Numbered from the stretch's first letter, positions 25,932 to 35,446 are shown. The stretch is DNA of 64,000 nucleotides from Metapseudomonas resinovorans DSM 21078 (GCF_000423545.1 NZ_AUIE01000001.1:310001-374000); one strand, 5' to 3'. Notes: generated from the sequence alone by a model not told the origin. Numbers and translations are program-made.

Positions 25932-27710
25932 ATGGCTGAAGCAGCTGTTGCAAAGGTCCCCGCCAAGGCAGATGCACCGGAAGAGAAGAAGCCGCTTTTC
26001 GGCCTGTCTTTCCTGGATAACCTCTCGCAGATGAGCATGCTGCGTCAGGTCGGCCTGCTGGTCGGCCTGGCCGCCAGTGTCGCGATCGGTTTTGCCGTGG
26101 TGCTCTGGTCGCAGCAGCCGGACTATCGCCCGTTGTACGGCAGCCTGTCGGGGATGGATGCCAACCAGGTGGTCGAAGCCCTGGGCGCCGCCGACATCCC
26201 CTACAAGATCGAGCCCAACTCCGGCGCCCTGCTGGTGAAGGCCGACGACCTCGCCCGTGCCCGCATGAAGCTTGCCGCCGCTGGCGTGGCGCCCAGCGAC
26301 AACACCGTCGGCTTCGAGATTCTCGACAAGGAGCAGGGCCTCGGCACCAGCCAGTTCATGGAAGCCACCCGCTACCGTCGCGGCCTGGAAGGCGAGCTGG
26401 CGCGCACCATCTCCAGCCTGAACAACGTCAAGGGTGCGCGTGTGCACCTGGCCATTCCGAAGAGCTCGGTGTTCGTGCGTGACGAACGCAAACCCACGGC
26501 CTCCGTACTGGTTGAGCTCTACCCCGGCCGCAGCCTGGAGCCGAGCCAGGTGATGGCGATCGTCAACCTGGTGGCGACCAGCGTGCCGGAACTGGAGAAG
26601 TCCCAGGTCACCGTCGTCGACCAGAAGGGCAACTTGCTGTCCGACCAGCAGGAGTTGTCCGAGCTGACCATGGCCGGCAAGCAGTTCGACTACACCCGTC
26701 GCATGGAAACCCTTTACACCCAGCGCGTGCACAGCATCCTGCAGCCTGTGCTGGGCAGCGGTCGTTACAAGGCGGAGGTCTCGGCCGACGTCGATTTCAG
26801 CACCGTCGAATCCACCTCCGAGATGTTCAACCCGGACCAGCCAGCCCTGCGCAGCGAGCAGAAGCTTGCTGAAGAGCGGCAGAACAATGGCGGCCCGCAG
26901 GGCGTCCCCGGTGCCCTGTCGAACCAGCCCCCGGCACCCGGCGCCGCGCCGCAGCAGGCCACGGGCGCCGCAGCCGCGGGCGTGCAGCCGGGCCAACCGC
27001 TGCTGGATGACAACGGCCAGCAGATCATCGACCCGACCACCGGCAAGCCGATGCTCGCGCCGTATCCCACTGACAAGCGCGACCAGACCACGCGCAACTT
27101 CGAACTGGACCGCTCCATCAGCTACACCAAGCAGCAGCAGGGCCGCCTGCGTCGGCTTTCCGTCGCGGTGGTGCTGGACGACCAGGTCAAGGTCGACCCG
27201 CAAACCGGCGAAGCCACCCGGGTGCCCTGGACTGCCGACGAGATCACCCGCTTCACCCGTCTGGTCCAGGACTCGGTGGGTTACGACGCCAGCCGGGGCG
27301 ACAGTGTCAGCGTGATCAACACCGCGTTCATCGCCGACGGCGCCGAAGAAGTCATCGACATTCCGTTCTACACCCAGCCCTGGTTCTGGGATGTGGTGAA
27401 GCAGGTGCTGGGTGTGCTCTTCATCCTGGTGCTGGTGTTCGGCGTGCTGCGTCCGGTGCTGAACAACATCAGCGGCGGCAAGGGCAAGGATCTTGAAGGC
27501 GGCCGCAACGGCGATGCCGACCTGGGCGAGATGGGGCTGTCCGGCGAGCTGTCGGATGACCGCGTCAGCCTTGGCGGACCGCAAAGCATCCTCCTGCCCA
27601 GTCCGAGCGACGGGTATGATGCGCAGCTCAATGCCATCAAGAACCTGGTGGCCGAAGATCCTGGCCGCGTGGCCCTGGTAGTCAAAGAATGGATCAACGC
27701 CGATGAGTGA
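25932..27710 (+). CDS. fliF: FliF, flagellar MS-ring protein
   Basis: The protein (592 residues) forms the membrane and supramembrane ring on which the motor and export gate are built. Transmembrane helices lie near residues 38-60 (VGLLVGLAASVAIGFAVVLW) and 480-500 (VLGVLFILVLVFGVL). The periplasmic ring-building motifs lie between them, interrupted by a Pro/Ala/Gly-rich loop (about 320-365). The C-terminus that binds FliG reads VKEWINADE. It overlaps fliG by eight bases. Confidence 0.96.
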   Translation: MAEAAVAKVPAKADAPEEKKPLFGLSFLDNLSQMSMLRQVGLLVGLAASVAIGFAVVLWSQQPDYRPLYGSLSGMDANQVVEALGAADIPYKIEPNSGALLVKADDLARARMKLAAAGVAPSDNTVGFEILDKEQGLGTSQFMEATRYRRGLEGELARTISSLNNVKGARVHLAIPKSSVFVRDERKPTASVLVELYPGRSLEPSQVMAIVNLVATSVPELEKSQVTVVDQKGNLLSDQQELSELTMAGKQFDYTRRMETLYTQRVHSILQPVLGSGRYKAEVSADVDFSTVESTSEMFNPDQPALRSEQKLAEERQNNGGPQGVPGALSNQPPAPGAAPQQATGAAAAGVQPGQPLLDDNGQQIIDPTTGKPMLAPYPTDKRDQTTRNFELDRSISYTKQQQGRLRRLSVAVVLDDQVKVDPQTGEATRVPWTADEITRFTRLVQDSVGYDASRGDSVSVINTAFIADGAEEVIDIPFYTQPWFWDVVKQVLGVLFILVLVFGVLRPVLNNISGGKGKDLEGGRNGDADLGEMGLSGELSDDRVSLGGPQSILLPSPSDGYDAQLNAIKNLVAEDPGRVALVVKEWINADE

Positions 27711-28719
27711 TAATCGCGCCCCTGCCAAGCTGAACAAGGTCGACAAGGCCGCCATTCTGCTGCTGTCCCTGGGCGAGACTGACGCTGCCCAGGTGCTCCG
27801 GCACATGGGGCCGAAGGAAGTGCAGCGGGTTGGCGTCGCCATGGCCCAGATGCGCAACATCCACCGTGAGCAGGTGGAGCAGGTGATGAGTGAGTTCGTC
27901 GAGATCGTCGGCGACCAGACCAGCCTGGGCGTCGGTGCCGACGGCTACATCCGCAAGATGCTCACCCAGGCCCTGGGTGAGGACAAGGCCAACAACCTGA
28001 TCGACCGCATCCTGCTGGGCGGCAGCACCAGCGGCCTGGACAGCCTGAAGTGGATGGAACCGCGTGCCGTGGCTGACGTGATCCGCTACGAACACCCGCA
28101 GATCCAGGCCATCGTCGTCGCCTACCTGGACCCGGACCAGGCCGCCGAGGTGCTCAGCCATTTCGACCACAAGGTGCGCCTGGATATCGTCCTGCGCGTG
28201 TCGTCGCTGAACACCGTACAACCTTCGGCACTCAAGGAACTGAACCTGATCCTCGAGAAGCAGTTCGCCGGCAACGCCAGCACCACCCGTACCACCATGG
28301 GCGGCGTGAAGCGCGCGGCGGACATCATGAACTTCCTCGACAGCTCGGTCGAAGGCCAACTGATGGATTCCATCCGCGAAGTGGACGAAGACCTCTCGAC
28401 CCAGATCGAAGACCTGATGTTCGTCTTCGACAACCTGGCCGATGTCGACGACCGCGGTATCCAGGCACTGCTGCGCGAGGTTTCTTCCGATGTGCTGGTG
28501 CTGGCCCTCAAGGGCTCGGATGAAGCCATCAAGGAAAAGGTCTTCAAGAACATGTCCAAACGTGCCGCTGAACTGCTGCGCGACGACCTGGAGGCCAAGG
28601 GCCCGGTCCGCGTCAGTGACGTGGAATCGGCGCAGAAGGAAATCCTTACCATCGCCCGCCGCATGGCCGAAGCCGGGGAAATCGTCCTCGGTGGCAAGGG
28701 CGGCGAAGAAATGATCTGA
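27703..28719 (+). CDS. fliG: FliG, motor switch protein
   Basis: The 338-residue C-ring protein transmits stator force and sets rotation direction. The N-terminal FliF-binding part has KAAILLLSLGETDAAQVLRHMGPKEVQ, the middle FliM-binding EHPQ motif is present (RYEHPQIQAIVV), and the C-terminal torque helix carries the charged residues in VDDRGIQALLREV and MSKRAAELLRDDLE. Length is standard. It overlaps fliF by eight bases and is followed by fliH after ten. Confidence 0.97.
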   Translation: MSDNRAPAKLNKVDKAAILLLSLGETDAAQVLRHMGPKEVQRVGVAMAQMRNIHREQVEQVMSEFVEIVGDQTSLGVGADGYIRKMLTQALGEDKANNLIDRILLGGSTSGLDSLKWMEPRAVADVIRYEHPQIQAIVVAYLDPDQAAEVLSHFDHKVRLDIVLRVSSLNTVQPSALKELNLILEKQFAGNASTTRTTMGGVKRAADIMNFLDSSVEGQLMDSIREVDEDLSTQIEDLMFVFDNLADVDDRGIQALLREVSSDVLVLALKGSDEAIKEKVFKNMSKRAAELLRDDLEAKGPVRVSDVESAQKEILTIARRMAEAGEIVLGGKGGEEMI

Positions 28720-28729
28720 GGCGGCGACC

Positions 28730-29524
28730 ATGGCCAGCAAGGAACAGGCAAGCGAACTGATCCGCGCCAAGGACGTCAACGTCTTTGACCGCTGGTCGTT
28801 GCCCAGCTTCGACCCGGACGCTCCCGAGCCGGCGGTACCAGAAGAGCCGTTGGCTGCGGCGCCCGAGCCTGAGCCCGAACCGCAGATCGAGGAAGTGCCG
28901 GTCGAAGACGTCAAGCCGCTGACGCTGGACGAGCTCGAGGCCATCCGCCAGGACGCCTACAACGAAGGCTTCGCCACCGGTGAGCGGGACGGTTTCCACG
29001 CCGGCCAGCTCAAGGCCCGGCAGGAGGCCGAGGTCGCTGTGAATGCCCGGCTCGCGCAACTCGACACGCTGATGGCGCAGTTGCTCGACCCCATCGCCGA
29101 GCAGGACCGGCAGATCGAGGAGTCCCTGGTGCATCTCACCAGCCTGATCACCCGCCAGGTGATCCAGCGCGAGCTGCGCGTGGATTCCAGCCAGATCCGC
29201 CATGTCCTGCGTGAGGCCCTGAAGTTGCTGCCCATGGGCGCCAACAACCTGCGCATCCACATCAATCCGCAGGACTTCGAGCAGGTGAAGGCGCTGCGTG
29301 AACGGCATGAAGAAACCTGGCGCATCCTCGAAGACGAATCGCTGGAGCCGGGCGGTTGCCGGGTCGAGACCGAGCATTCGCGTATCGATGCCAGCATCGA
29401 GACGCGCTTGAGCCAGGCCATGAAGCAGCTCTTCGAGCAGCAGCGCGAACAGAAGGTCCATCCGCCAGCAGCCGACCTGGTCATGGACCTGGATTCCCCG
29501 GACAGCCTCGACCATGCGTATTGA
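28730..29524 (+). CDS. fliH: FliH, export ATPase regulator
   Basis: The protein (264 residues) binds FliI and tethers it to the export gate. It shows a Pro/Glu-rich acidic N-terminal linker (about 25-65), then the GxxxG-type helix with [15 protein letters not shown], a coiled coil, and a C-terminal FliH domain with [17 protein letters not shown] and [20 protein letters not shown]. It overlaps fliI by 11 bases, indicating coupled translation. Confidence 0.93.
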   Translation: MASKEQASELIRAKDVNVFDRWSLPSFDPDAPEPAVPEEPLAAAPEPEPEPQIEEVPVEDVKPLTLDELEAIRQDAYNEGFATGERDGFHAGQLKARQEAEVAVNARLAQLDTLMAQLLDPIAEQDRQIEESLVHLTSLITRQVIQRELRVDSSQIRHVLREALKLLPMGANNLRIHINPQDFEQVKALRERHEETWRILEDESLEPGGCRVETEHSRIDASIETRLSQAMKQLFEQQREQKVHPPAADLVMDLDSPDSLDHAY

Positions 29525-30866
29525 GCGCGCCAGCTTCGCCAAGCGTCTGGCGGGTTACAACGATGTGATCGATCTGCCCTCGCAACCCCTGGTGGAAGGC
29601 CGCCTGCTGCGCATGGTGGGCCTCACCCTGGAGGCCGAAGGCTTGCGTGCGCCGGTGGGCAGTCGTTGCCTGGTGATCAACGATGACAGCTACCACCCCG
29701 TGCAGGTGGAAGCCGAGGTGATGGGCTTTTCCGGCAGCAAGATCTACCTGATGCCAGTGGGCAGCCTCTCCGGTATCGCGCCTGGCGCCCGCGTGGTTCC
29801 GCTGCCGGATACCGGCCGCCTGCCCATGGGCATGTCCATGCTGGGCCGTGTGCTCGATGGCGCCGGCCGCGCCTTGGACGGCAAGGGCGGCATGAGGGCC
29901 GAGGACTGGGTGCCGATGGATGGTCCCACCATCAACCCGCTGAAGCGCCACCCCATCAGCGAACCCCTGGACGTCGGAATCCGCTCCATCAATTCCCTGC
30001 TCACGGTCGGTCGCGGCCAGCGCCTCGGCCTGTTCGCCGGTACCGGCGTGGGCAAGAGCGTGCTGCTCGGCATGATGACCCGCTTCACCGAGGCGGAAAT
30101 CATCGTCGTCGGCCTGATCGGTGAGCGGGGCCGCGAGGTGAAGGAATTCATCGAGCACATCCTCGGCGAGGAAGGCCTCAAGCGCTCCGTCGTGGTCGCG
30201 TCCCCGGCGGACGACGCGCCGCTGATGCGCCTGCGTGCGGCCATGTACTGCACGCGCATCGCCGAATACTTCCGCGACAAGGGCAAGAATGTCCTGCTGC
30301 TGATGGATTCCCTGACCCGCTTCGCCCAGGCCCAGCGCGAAATCGCCCTGGCCATCGGCGAGCCGCCGGCGACCAAAGGCTATCCGCCATCGGTGTTCGC
30401 AAAACTGCCGAAGCTGGTGGAGCGAGCCGGTAATGCGGAGCAGGGCGGCGGTTCCATTACCGCCTTCTACACGGTCCTTTCCGAAGGCGACGACCAGCAG
30501 GACCCCATCGCCGACTCCGCGCGGGGGGTGCTCGACGGTCACTTCGTGTTATCCCGTCGTCTGGCCGAGGAAGGTCACTACCCAGCCATCGACATCGAGG
30601 CCTCCATCAGCCGGGTAATGCCCCAGGTGGTCAGCCCGGAGCACATGAAAATGGCCCAACGCTTCAAGCAGCTCTGGTCGCGCTACCAGCAGAGCCGCGA
30701 CCTGATCAGCGTGGGCGCCTATGTTGCCGGCGGCGATCCTGACACCGATCTGGCCATTGCTCGCCAGCCGACCATGAGCGCCTTCCTGCGCCAGGGGCTC
30801 GACGAGAGCGAGAGCCTGGCCCAGAGCGCCCAGCGGCTGGCTGCCTCCCTGGGCATCCAGGGCTGA
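29514..30866 (+). CDS. fliI: FliI, flagellar export ATPase
   Basis: The 450-residue protein is an F1-beta-like ATPase that helps drive export of rod, hook and filament subunits. Walker A is AGTGVGKS at 175-182, Walker B is [17 protein letters not shown], and the signature [16 protein letters not shown] is present. The start overlaps the end of fliH. fliJ follows after six bases. Confidence 0.97.
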   Translation: MRIERASFAKRLAGYNDVIDLPSQPLVEGRLLRMVGLTLEAEGLRAPVGSRCLVINDDSYHPVQVEAEVMGFSGSKIYLMPVGSLSGIAPGARVVPLPDTGRLPMGMSMLGRVLDGAGRALDGKGGMRAEDWVPMDGPTINPLKRHPISEPLDVGIRSINSLLTVGRGQRLGLFAGTGVGKSVLLGMMTRFTEAEIIVVGLIGERGREVKEFIEHILGEEGLKRSVVVASPADDAPLMRLRAAMYCTRIAEYFRDKGKNVLLLMDSLTRFAQAQREIALAIGEPPATKGYPPSVFAKLPKLVERAGNAEQGGGSITAFYTVLSEGDDQQDPIADSARGVLDGHFVLSRRLAEEGHYPAIDIEASISRVMPQVVSPEHMKMAQRFKQLWSRYQQSRDLISVGAYVAGGDPDTDLAIARQPTMSAFLRQGLDESESLAQSAQRLAASLGIQG

Positions 30867-30872
30867 TAGCGC

Positions 30873-31322
30873 ATGTCCCGCAGTCGCGCGGCGCGCCTGG
30901 CGCCGGTCGTCGAAATGGCCGAACGTGCCGAGCGCGAAGCGGCACGCATGCTGGGTCGTTGCCAGGGCCAGGTGACCCAGGCCGAGATGAAGCTGGGTGA
31001 ACTGGAGCGCTACCGCTCCGATTACCAGCAGCAGTGGATCGAGGAAGGCCGACGCGGCGTTTCCGGCCAATGGCTCATGAACTACCAGCGCTTTCTGTCC
31101 CAGCTCGAGTCCGCCATCGGCCAGCAGATGCAGAGCCTCAAATGGCACCGCGACAACCTCGACAAGGCGCGTGCGGCGTGGCAACAGCGCTACGCGCGAC
31201 TCGAGGGGCTACGCAAACTCGTGCAGCGCTACCTCGACGAAGCACGTGCGGTCGAGGACAAGCGCGAGCAGAAGCTGCTGGACGAGCTGGTCCAGCGCCG
31301 GCCGGCCAGGGGTGAGGAGTAG
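30873..31322 (+). CDS. fliJ: FliJ, export chaperone/ATPase stalk
   Basis: The protein (149 residues) is a long antiparallel coiled coil rich in Arg, Glu and Gln, as in FliJ, which sits in the FliI ring like the F1 gamma subunit and shuttles chaperones. It begins MSRSRAARLAPVVEMAERAER and includes YQQQWIEEGRRGVSGQWLMNYQRFLSQLE. Sequence conservation in this family is low, so position after fliI adds weight. It is the last gene of the fliE operon; a palindromic element follows. Confidence 0.9.
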   Translation: MSRSRAARLAPVVEMAERAEREAARMLGRCQGQVTQAEMKLGELERYRSDYQQQWIEEGRRGVSGQWLMNYQRFLSQLESAIGQQMQSLKWHRDNLDKARAAWQQRYARLEGLRKLVQRYLDEARAVEDKREQKLLDELVQRRPARGEE

Positions 31323-31331
31323 GGGGCGTCG

Positions 31332-31367
31332 GTAGGATGGGTTTCGCTCCGCTCTACCCATCCTACG
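31332..31367 (+). repeat. Dispersed palindromic element, copy 2 (possible terminator of fliE operon)
   Basis: GTAGGATGGGT (31332-31342) pairs with ACCCATCCTAC (31356-31366) around a 13-base loop. The 32 bases from 31336 match copy 1 at 25360-25390. It starts ten bases after the fliJ stop, so it could end the operon transcript. The rest of the 180-base gap to the next gene shows no promoter I can support. Confidence 0.7.
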
Positions 31368-31502
31368 GTCCACAATCTGTTCTTCAACGCGTCATCTCAG
31401 AACCATAAATTCTTCCTAGGCGCCGCTTTCCAGTTGCCCTGCCTCAAGGGTGGGTGCTAAATCTTCACCACGCGTATTCCGAACTTGAACAAGGAGCTTT
31501 GC

Positions 31503-31808
31503 ATGGCCATTACCTCGATGCCCTCAGACGATGGGCAGGAGCTGACCATCACCATCCAGGGACGATTCGATTTCGGCGCCCACCAGGAATTTCGCGACGC
31601 CTACGAGCGCGTCAACTTCACCCCCAAGCGCTACGTCGTGGACCTCAAGGGCACCACCTACCTCGACAGCTCCGCACTCGGCATGCTGCTCCTGCTGCGT
31701 GATCACGCCGGTGGCGAGCGGGCGCAGATTCGCCTCGCCAACTGCAACCCCGACGTCCGCAAGATCCTCGCCATTTCCAACTTCGAACAATTGTTCCAGA
31801 TCGCCTGA
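31503..31808 (+). CDS. hsbA: HsbA-like anti-sigma factor antagonist (STAS domain)
   Basis: The 101-residue protein is a single STAS domain like P. aeruginosa HsbA, which partners the anti-sigma factor FlgM and a diguanylate cyclase depending on phosphorylation. The phosphorylated serine motif reads YLDSSALGM with S56 in the position reported for HsbA. ATG 31503 is six bases after AAGGAG; an in-frame TTG at 31485 is not supported. It is followed by hsbR and hptB in the same order as the P. aeruginosa PA3347-PA3345 set, but here it lies inside the flagellar cluster. Confidence 0.85.
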   Translation: MAITSMPSDDGQELTITIQGRFDFGAHQEFRDAYERVNFTPKRYVVDLKGTTYLDSSALGMLLLLRDHAGGERAQIRLANCNPDVRKILAISNFEQLFQIA

Positions 31809-31819
31809 GGCCCGCTGCC

Positions 31820-33514
31820 ATGCCGTCGCCGCTGACGATCCTGATTGCCGAGGACAACGCGGCGGACAGGCTGCTCCTGTCCACCATCGTCAACCGCCAG
31901 GGCCATCGCGCCCTGACCGCCGCCAACGGTCGTGAGGCCGTGGCGCTGTTCCAGCAGGAACAGCCGCAACTGGTGCTGATGGATGCCCTGATGCCGGTGA
32001 TGGACGGCTTCGAGGCTGCCCGCCAGATCAAGCAACTGGCGGGCGAAGCCCTGGTGCCGATCATCTTCCTCACGTCTCTGACGGAAAACGAAGCGCTGGT
32101 GCGCTGCCTGGAGGCGGGCGGCGATGACTTTCTCGCCAAGCCCTACAACCGGGTCATCCTCGAAGCCAAGATCAAGGCCCTGGACCGACTGCGTCGCTTG
32201 CAGGACACCGTGTTGCAGCAGCGCGACCTGATCGCTCGCCACAATGAGCACCTGGTGACCGAACAGCGGGTGGCCAAGGCTGTGTTCGACAAGGTGGCGC
32301 ACTCCGGTTGCCTCAGCGCTCCGAACATTCGCTACCTGCAATCGCCGTACGCGCTGTTCAATGGTGACCTGCTGTTGGCGGCCTACAAGCCCTCGGGTGG
32401 CATGCACGTGCTGCTCGGCGACTTCACCGGCCACGGCCTGCCGGCGGCCATCGGTGCCATGCCCCTGGCCGAAGTGTTCTACGGCATGACCGCCAAGGGC
32501 TATGCCATGGCCGACATCCTGCGCGAGATGAACGCCAAGCTGAAACGCATCCTGCCGGTGGGGGTGTTCTGCTGTGCCACGTTCCTCAACCTGAGCTTCC
32601 AGCGACACCTGGTCGAGGTGTGGAATGGCGGCCTGCCCGATGGCTACCTGCGTCGCGCCGGCAACGGCGAACTGGTGCCGCTGGTGTCGCGCCACCTGCC
32701 GTTGGGGGTGCTCGACCAGGGCAGCTTCAACGCGCATTTCGAGTCCTACCCCATCGAGACCGGTGACCGCATCCTCCTGGTGTCCGACGGTGTGCTGGAA
32801 ACCCGCAATGACAATGAAGAAACCTTTGGCGACGAGCGGTTGCGCGCCGTGCTCGACGCCAGCGGTGACGGCAGTCGTCTGTTCGACGAGATCCAACTGG
32901 CCCTGAGCGCCTTTCGCGGCCATGCCCAGGACGATGTGAGCATGATCGAGGTGCGCATGCTCGAAGAGTCCACCGAGCGTGCCAAGCTGGCCTTCACTGA
33001 CAGTGGCCAGGCCAGCCCCCTGGACTGGTCCGCGTCCTTCGAATTCCGTGCCCAGACGTTGAAACGCTTCAATCCGCTGCCTTTTCTGCTGCAACTGCTG
33101 TTGGAGGTCCAGGGGCTGCGCGATCAGGGGGGCGCCCTCTACACGGTGCTCGCCGAGCTTTACTCCAACGCCCTGGAGCACGGCGTGCTGGGGTTGGATT
33201 CGTCGCTCAAGCGTAACGCCGAAGGTTTCGCCCGCTACTATCGGGAGCGCAGCGAGCGCCTGGCCGGGCTGGAGGAGGGCTACGTGCGTTTTCATCTGCA
33301 ACTGGTCCCAGAAGGCCGGGGAGGGCGGTTGCTGATCCATGTCGAAGACAGCGGCAAAGGCTTCGACGTGGGCACGGTCCTGGCTCAGCAGCCCTCGACG
33401 GACAGCCTCTGTGGTCGGGGCCTCACCCTGATCAGTCAGCTGACGGCACGTTGCGAGCCCGCTGAAGACGGCAAGGGCATACACGTGGAGTTCCGTTGGC
33501 CCACTCGGGCATAA
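31820..33514 (+). CDS. hsbR: HsbR-like response regulator with PP2C phosphatase and kinase-like domains
   Basis: The protein (564 residues) has a receiver domain with phosphoacceptor D55 in LVLMDALMPVMDG, a SpoIIE/PP2C-type phosphatase domain (about 170-385) with LLGDFTGHGLPAA and ILLVSDGVLE, and a C-terminal HATPase/anti-sigma domain with LYSNALEHGVLG and VEDSGKGFD. In P. aeruginosa HsbR phosphorylates or dephosphorylates HsbA according to its own phosphorylation by HptB. It starts 11 bases after hsbA. Confidence 0.88.
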   Translation: MPSPLTILIAEDNAADRLLLSTIVNRQGHRALTAANGREAVALFQQEQPQLVLMDALMPVMDGFEAARQIKQLAGEALVPIIFLTSLTENEALVRCLEAGGDDFLAKPYNRVILEAKIKALDRLRRLQDTVLQQRDLIARHNEHLVTEQRVAKAVFDKVAHSGCLSAPNIRYLQSPYALFNGDLLLAAYKPSGGMHVLLGDFTGHGLPAAIGAMPLAEVFYGMTAKGYAMADILREMNAKLKRILPVGVFCCATFLNLSFQRHLVEVWNGGLPDGYLRRAGNGELVPLVSRHLPLGVLDQGSFNAHFESYPIETGDRILLVSDGVLETRNDNEETFGDERLRAVLDASGDGSRLFDEIQLALSAFRGHAQDDVSMIEVRMLEESTERAKLAFTDSGQASPLDWSASFEFRAQTLKRFNPLPFLLQLLLEVQGLRDQGGALYTVLAELYSNALEHGVLGLDSSLKRNAEGFARYYRERSERLAGLEEGYVRFHLQLVPEGRGGRLLIHVEDSGKGFDVGTVLAQQPSTDSLCGRGLTLISQLTARCEPAEDGKGIHVEFRWPTRA

Positions 33515-33532
33515 TTTTCCGACGTTCAGTAC

Positions 33533-33538
33533 AGGGAG
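33533..33538 (+). promoter_or_regulatory. Ribosome site that decides the hptB start
   Basis: AGGGAG lies eight bases before a TTG at 33547. Longer in-frame starts at 33496 (TTG) and 33538 (GTG) have no suitably placed site, so the TTG is preferred. Confidence 0.55.
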
Positions 33539-33546
33539 TGACGGGT

Positions 33547-33900
33547 TTGTCCAATATCCATCTCGACCATTCTGTGCTGTCTTCCCTGCGGGAAGTCATG
33601 GAGGACGAGTTTCCAGTGCTGCTGGATACCTTCCTGGCGGACTCAGCGGAGCGCCTGCGGCAGATCCAGCAGGCGAATACTGTGCACGACAGCCAGGCCT
33701 TGCGCCTGGCGGCCCATAGCTTCAAGGGCAGTTGCAGCAACATGGGCGCTCCCGTGCTGGCGGGGCTGTGCAAGCAACTGGAAGACATTGCCCGGCGCGA
33801 GCAACTTGCCGATGCGGCTGCCGTCATCCCGCAGATCGAGCAGGAGTTCCTCATCGTCCGCGACCTGCTGCAGGAAGAACGTCGCGGCCTGGCGCACTGA
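33547..33900 (+). CDS. hptB: HptB-like histidine phosphotransfer protein
   Basis: The 117-residue Hpt protein carries the phosphorylated histidine H57 in LAAHSFKGSCSNMGA. In P. aeruginosa HptB receives phosphate from hybrid kinases and passes it to HsbR, linking swarming, biofilm and flagellar gene control. The start is a TTG, which with the ribosome site at 33533-33538 gives an N-terminus MSNIHLDHSVLSSL like that of HptB. Longer frames run into the end of hsbR. A sigma-54 site for fliK begins 28 bases after the stop. Confidence 0.88.
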   Translation: MSNIHLDHSVLSSLREVMEDEFPVLLDTFLADSAERLRQIQQANTVHDSQALRLAAHSFKGSCSNMGAPVLAGLCKQLEDIARREQLADAAAVIPQIEQEFLIVRDLLQEERRGLAH

Positions 33901-33928
33901 TCTGCCCCCCAGCTTTCGGCCAGCATGT

Positions 33929-33944
33929 TGGCCCATCCTTTGCA
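33929..33944 (+). promoter_or_regulatory. Sigma-54 promoter of fliK
   Basis: TGGCCCA-TCCT-TTGCA has GG at 33930-33931 and GC at 33942-33943 with a ten-base gap. It is 39 bases upstream of the fliK ATG and is followed by CGGAGAG as ribosome site. Confidence 0.8.
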
Positions 33945-33982
33945 CTTCCCTTGGCACGAACCAACCCGAGCGGAGAGTGCCC

Positions 33983-35257
33983 ATGCCCGTTGCCCCCGAT
34001 CTGCTTCTTCAGGCCAGGCCTGAGGTGAAGCCGAAAGCACCGGCCGCAAAAGCCCCGGAGAAACCGGCGGAAACCAGTAAGGGCGAGGCTTCCAGCTTCG
34101 CCCAGATGTACGCGAAAGAACGTCAGGCCAAGGCCGCTGAACGCAATGAAGCGGCGGCCAAACAGGCCAGCACGAAGTCGGATGAGACGGCAAGCCAGGA
34201 CACGCCTGCGACCGACCCTGCCGCCAGCCAGCCGGTTGTTGCCGATAGCGGCAAGCCCTTGCCGGCCGAAGAAGGCGACGCCAAGGAGGCCCCCGACGAG
34301 CCTGTGATGGACCCGTTGCTGCTCATGGGAATGACTGGCCAACTGCCCGCCGATGCGGCACCGGTCGAGGCGGATGGCGCCGCCGACGCACTGTCGGCCC
34401 TGCCCGTTGCGCCGCCAGTGAACAGCTCGGCGCCGGCCACCCTGAGCGAAGCCGCCCTCGACCCGGACCTCGATCAGCTCAACGGCTTGCCGGCAGTGAA
34501 GATGACCCAGGACCAGGCGGCCCAGGCAGCAGCCCAGCAGGTGCAGAGCGCGACTCAGACTGCGCCTGGCGCTGACCAGGACTTCGCCAGTGCCCTGGCA
34601 GCCTTCGCCGATGAACCGCTGGAAGCCGGTGAGGGCGAGCTGGACAAGGCGCTGTCGTCCTCCGAACTTTCAGTTGAGTTGGCCGATGGGCTTGGCGAGA
34701 ACAAGGGGGAGGTGCGTAACGAACTGCTCGCCAACCGTCTCAATGCCTTGAGCCAGGCCATCAGCCAGCAGACCGCCCAGGCCCAGCGCACGCCGGCCCT
34801 GGTGCCGGGACAACCGGTGGCCATGCAGCAGGGGGGCTGGAGCGAAGCGGTGGTGGATCGGGTCATGTGGTTGTCCAGCCAGAACCTCAAGTCCGCCGAG
34901 ATCCAGCTTGATCCTCAAGAGCTGGGCCGCCTCGAAGTACGGGTGAACATGACCCAGGACCAGACCCAGGTGACCTTCGCCAGTCCCAATGCCAACGTGC
35001 GCGATGCGCTGGAAGGGCAGATGCATCGCTTGCGCGATATGTTCGCCCAGCAGGGCATGAACCAGCTCGACGTGAACGTTTCCGACCAATCCCTGAGCCG
35101 TGGCTGGCAAGGGCAGGGCGGTGACGGCGAACGCCGATCTGCCGGCGGCCGTGCCGACTTTGGTGGGAGCAGTGACGAAGATATCTCGGTGAGCCACAGC
35201 GAGATCCGCCCGGCCTCGACAAGTGGTGGGCGGGGATTGGTGGATTTCTACGCCTGA
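33983..35257 (+). CDS. fliK: FliK, hook-length control protein
   Basis: The protein (424 residues) has the usual FliK layout: a long low-complexity Ala/Pro/Glu/Asp-rich ruler region (1 to about 290) and a C-terminal globular Flg_hook domain (about 300-400) with SAEIQLDPQELGRLEVRVNMTQDQTQVTFASPNANVRDALE in pieces. FliK is exported, measures hook length and contacts FlhB to switch export from hook to filament. ATG 33983 is five bases after CGGAGAG; an in-frame start at 33788 lies inside hptB. A second FliK-like gene is at 56525-58063. Confidence 0.92.
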   Translation: MPVAPDLLLQARPEVKPKAPAAKAPEKPAETSKGEASSFAQMYAKERQAKAAERNEAAAKQASTKSDETASQDTPATDPAASQPVVADSGKPLPAEEGDAKEAPDEPVMDPLLLMGMTGQLPADAAPVEADGAADALSALPVAPPVNSSAPATLSEAALDPDLDQLNGLPAVKMTQDQAAQAAAQQVQSATQTAPGADQDFASALAAFADEPLEAGEGELDKALSSSELSVELADGLGENKGEVRNELLANRLNALSQAISQQTAQAQRTPALVPGQPVAMQQGGWSEAVVDRVMWLSSQNLKSAEIQLDPQELGRLEVRVNMTQDQTQVTFASPNANVRDALEGQMHRLRDMFAQQGMNQLDVNVSDQSLSRGWQGQGGDGERRSAGGRADFGGSSDEDISVSHSEIRPASTSGGRGLVDFYA

Positions 35258-35259
35258 CG

Positions 35260-35298
35260 CCCTCTCCCCCGGTCCCTCTCCTCTTCAGGGGGAGAGGG
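35260..35298 (+). terminator. Hairpin after fliK (C-rich/G-rich intergenic element)
   Basis: CCCTCTCCCCC (35260-35270) pairs with GGGGGAGAGGG (35288-35298) over 11 pairs with a 17-base loop. It begins three bases after the fliK stop. Elements of this CCCTCTCCC type occur widely in bacterial intergenic DNA. There is no T tract, so termination is likely but not certain. Confidence 0.55.
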
Positions 35299-35380
35299 AA
35301 CCCCGTGACAGCCGCCCCCCGACACTGGTATATCCGCAGCCCTGAAAGCAATTGCCCGAGCTGCCGATTGGCTGGCGAGC

Positions 35381-35396
35381 TGGCATAACACTTGCT
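35381..35396 (+). promoter_or_regulatory. Sigma-54 promoter of fliLMNOPQR-flhB
   Basis: TGGCATA-ACAC-TTGCT has GG at 35382-35383 and GC at 35394-35395 with a ten-base gap. It lies 51 bases upstream of fliL in the 189-base gap after fliK. Confidence 0.85.
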
Positions 35397-35446
35397 CATT
35401 CCCCAGGAAAAGGCGGGCTTGCCCCGTTCGGCGACGGATTATTGGC

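Noticed and set aside
25887-27860. 657-codon minus-strand frame over fliF
   Set aside because: fliF is certain on the plus strand; the antisense frame lacks any motif and crosses operon boundaries.
31460-31487. TAAATCTT...CCGAAC before hsbA as a sigma-28 site
   Set aside because: The -10 agrees at only four of eight positions and the spacing is off.
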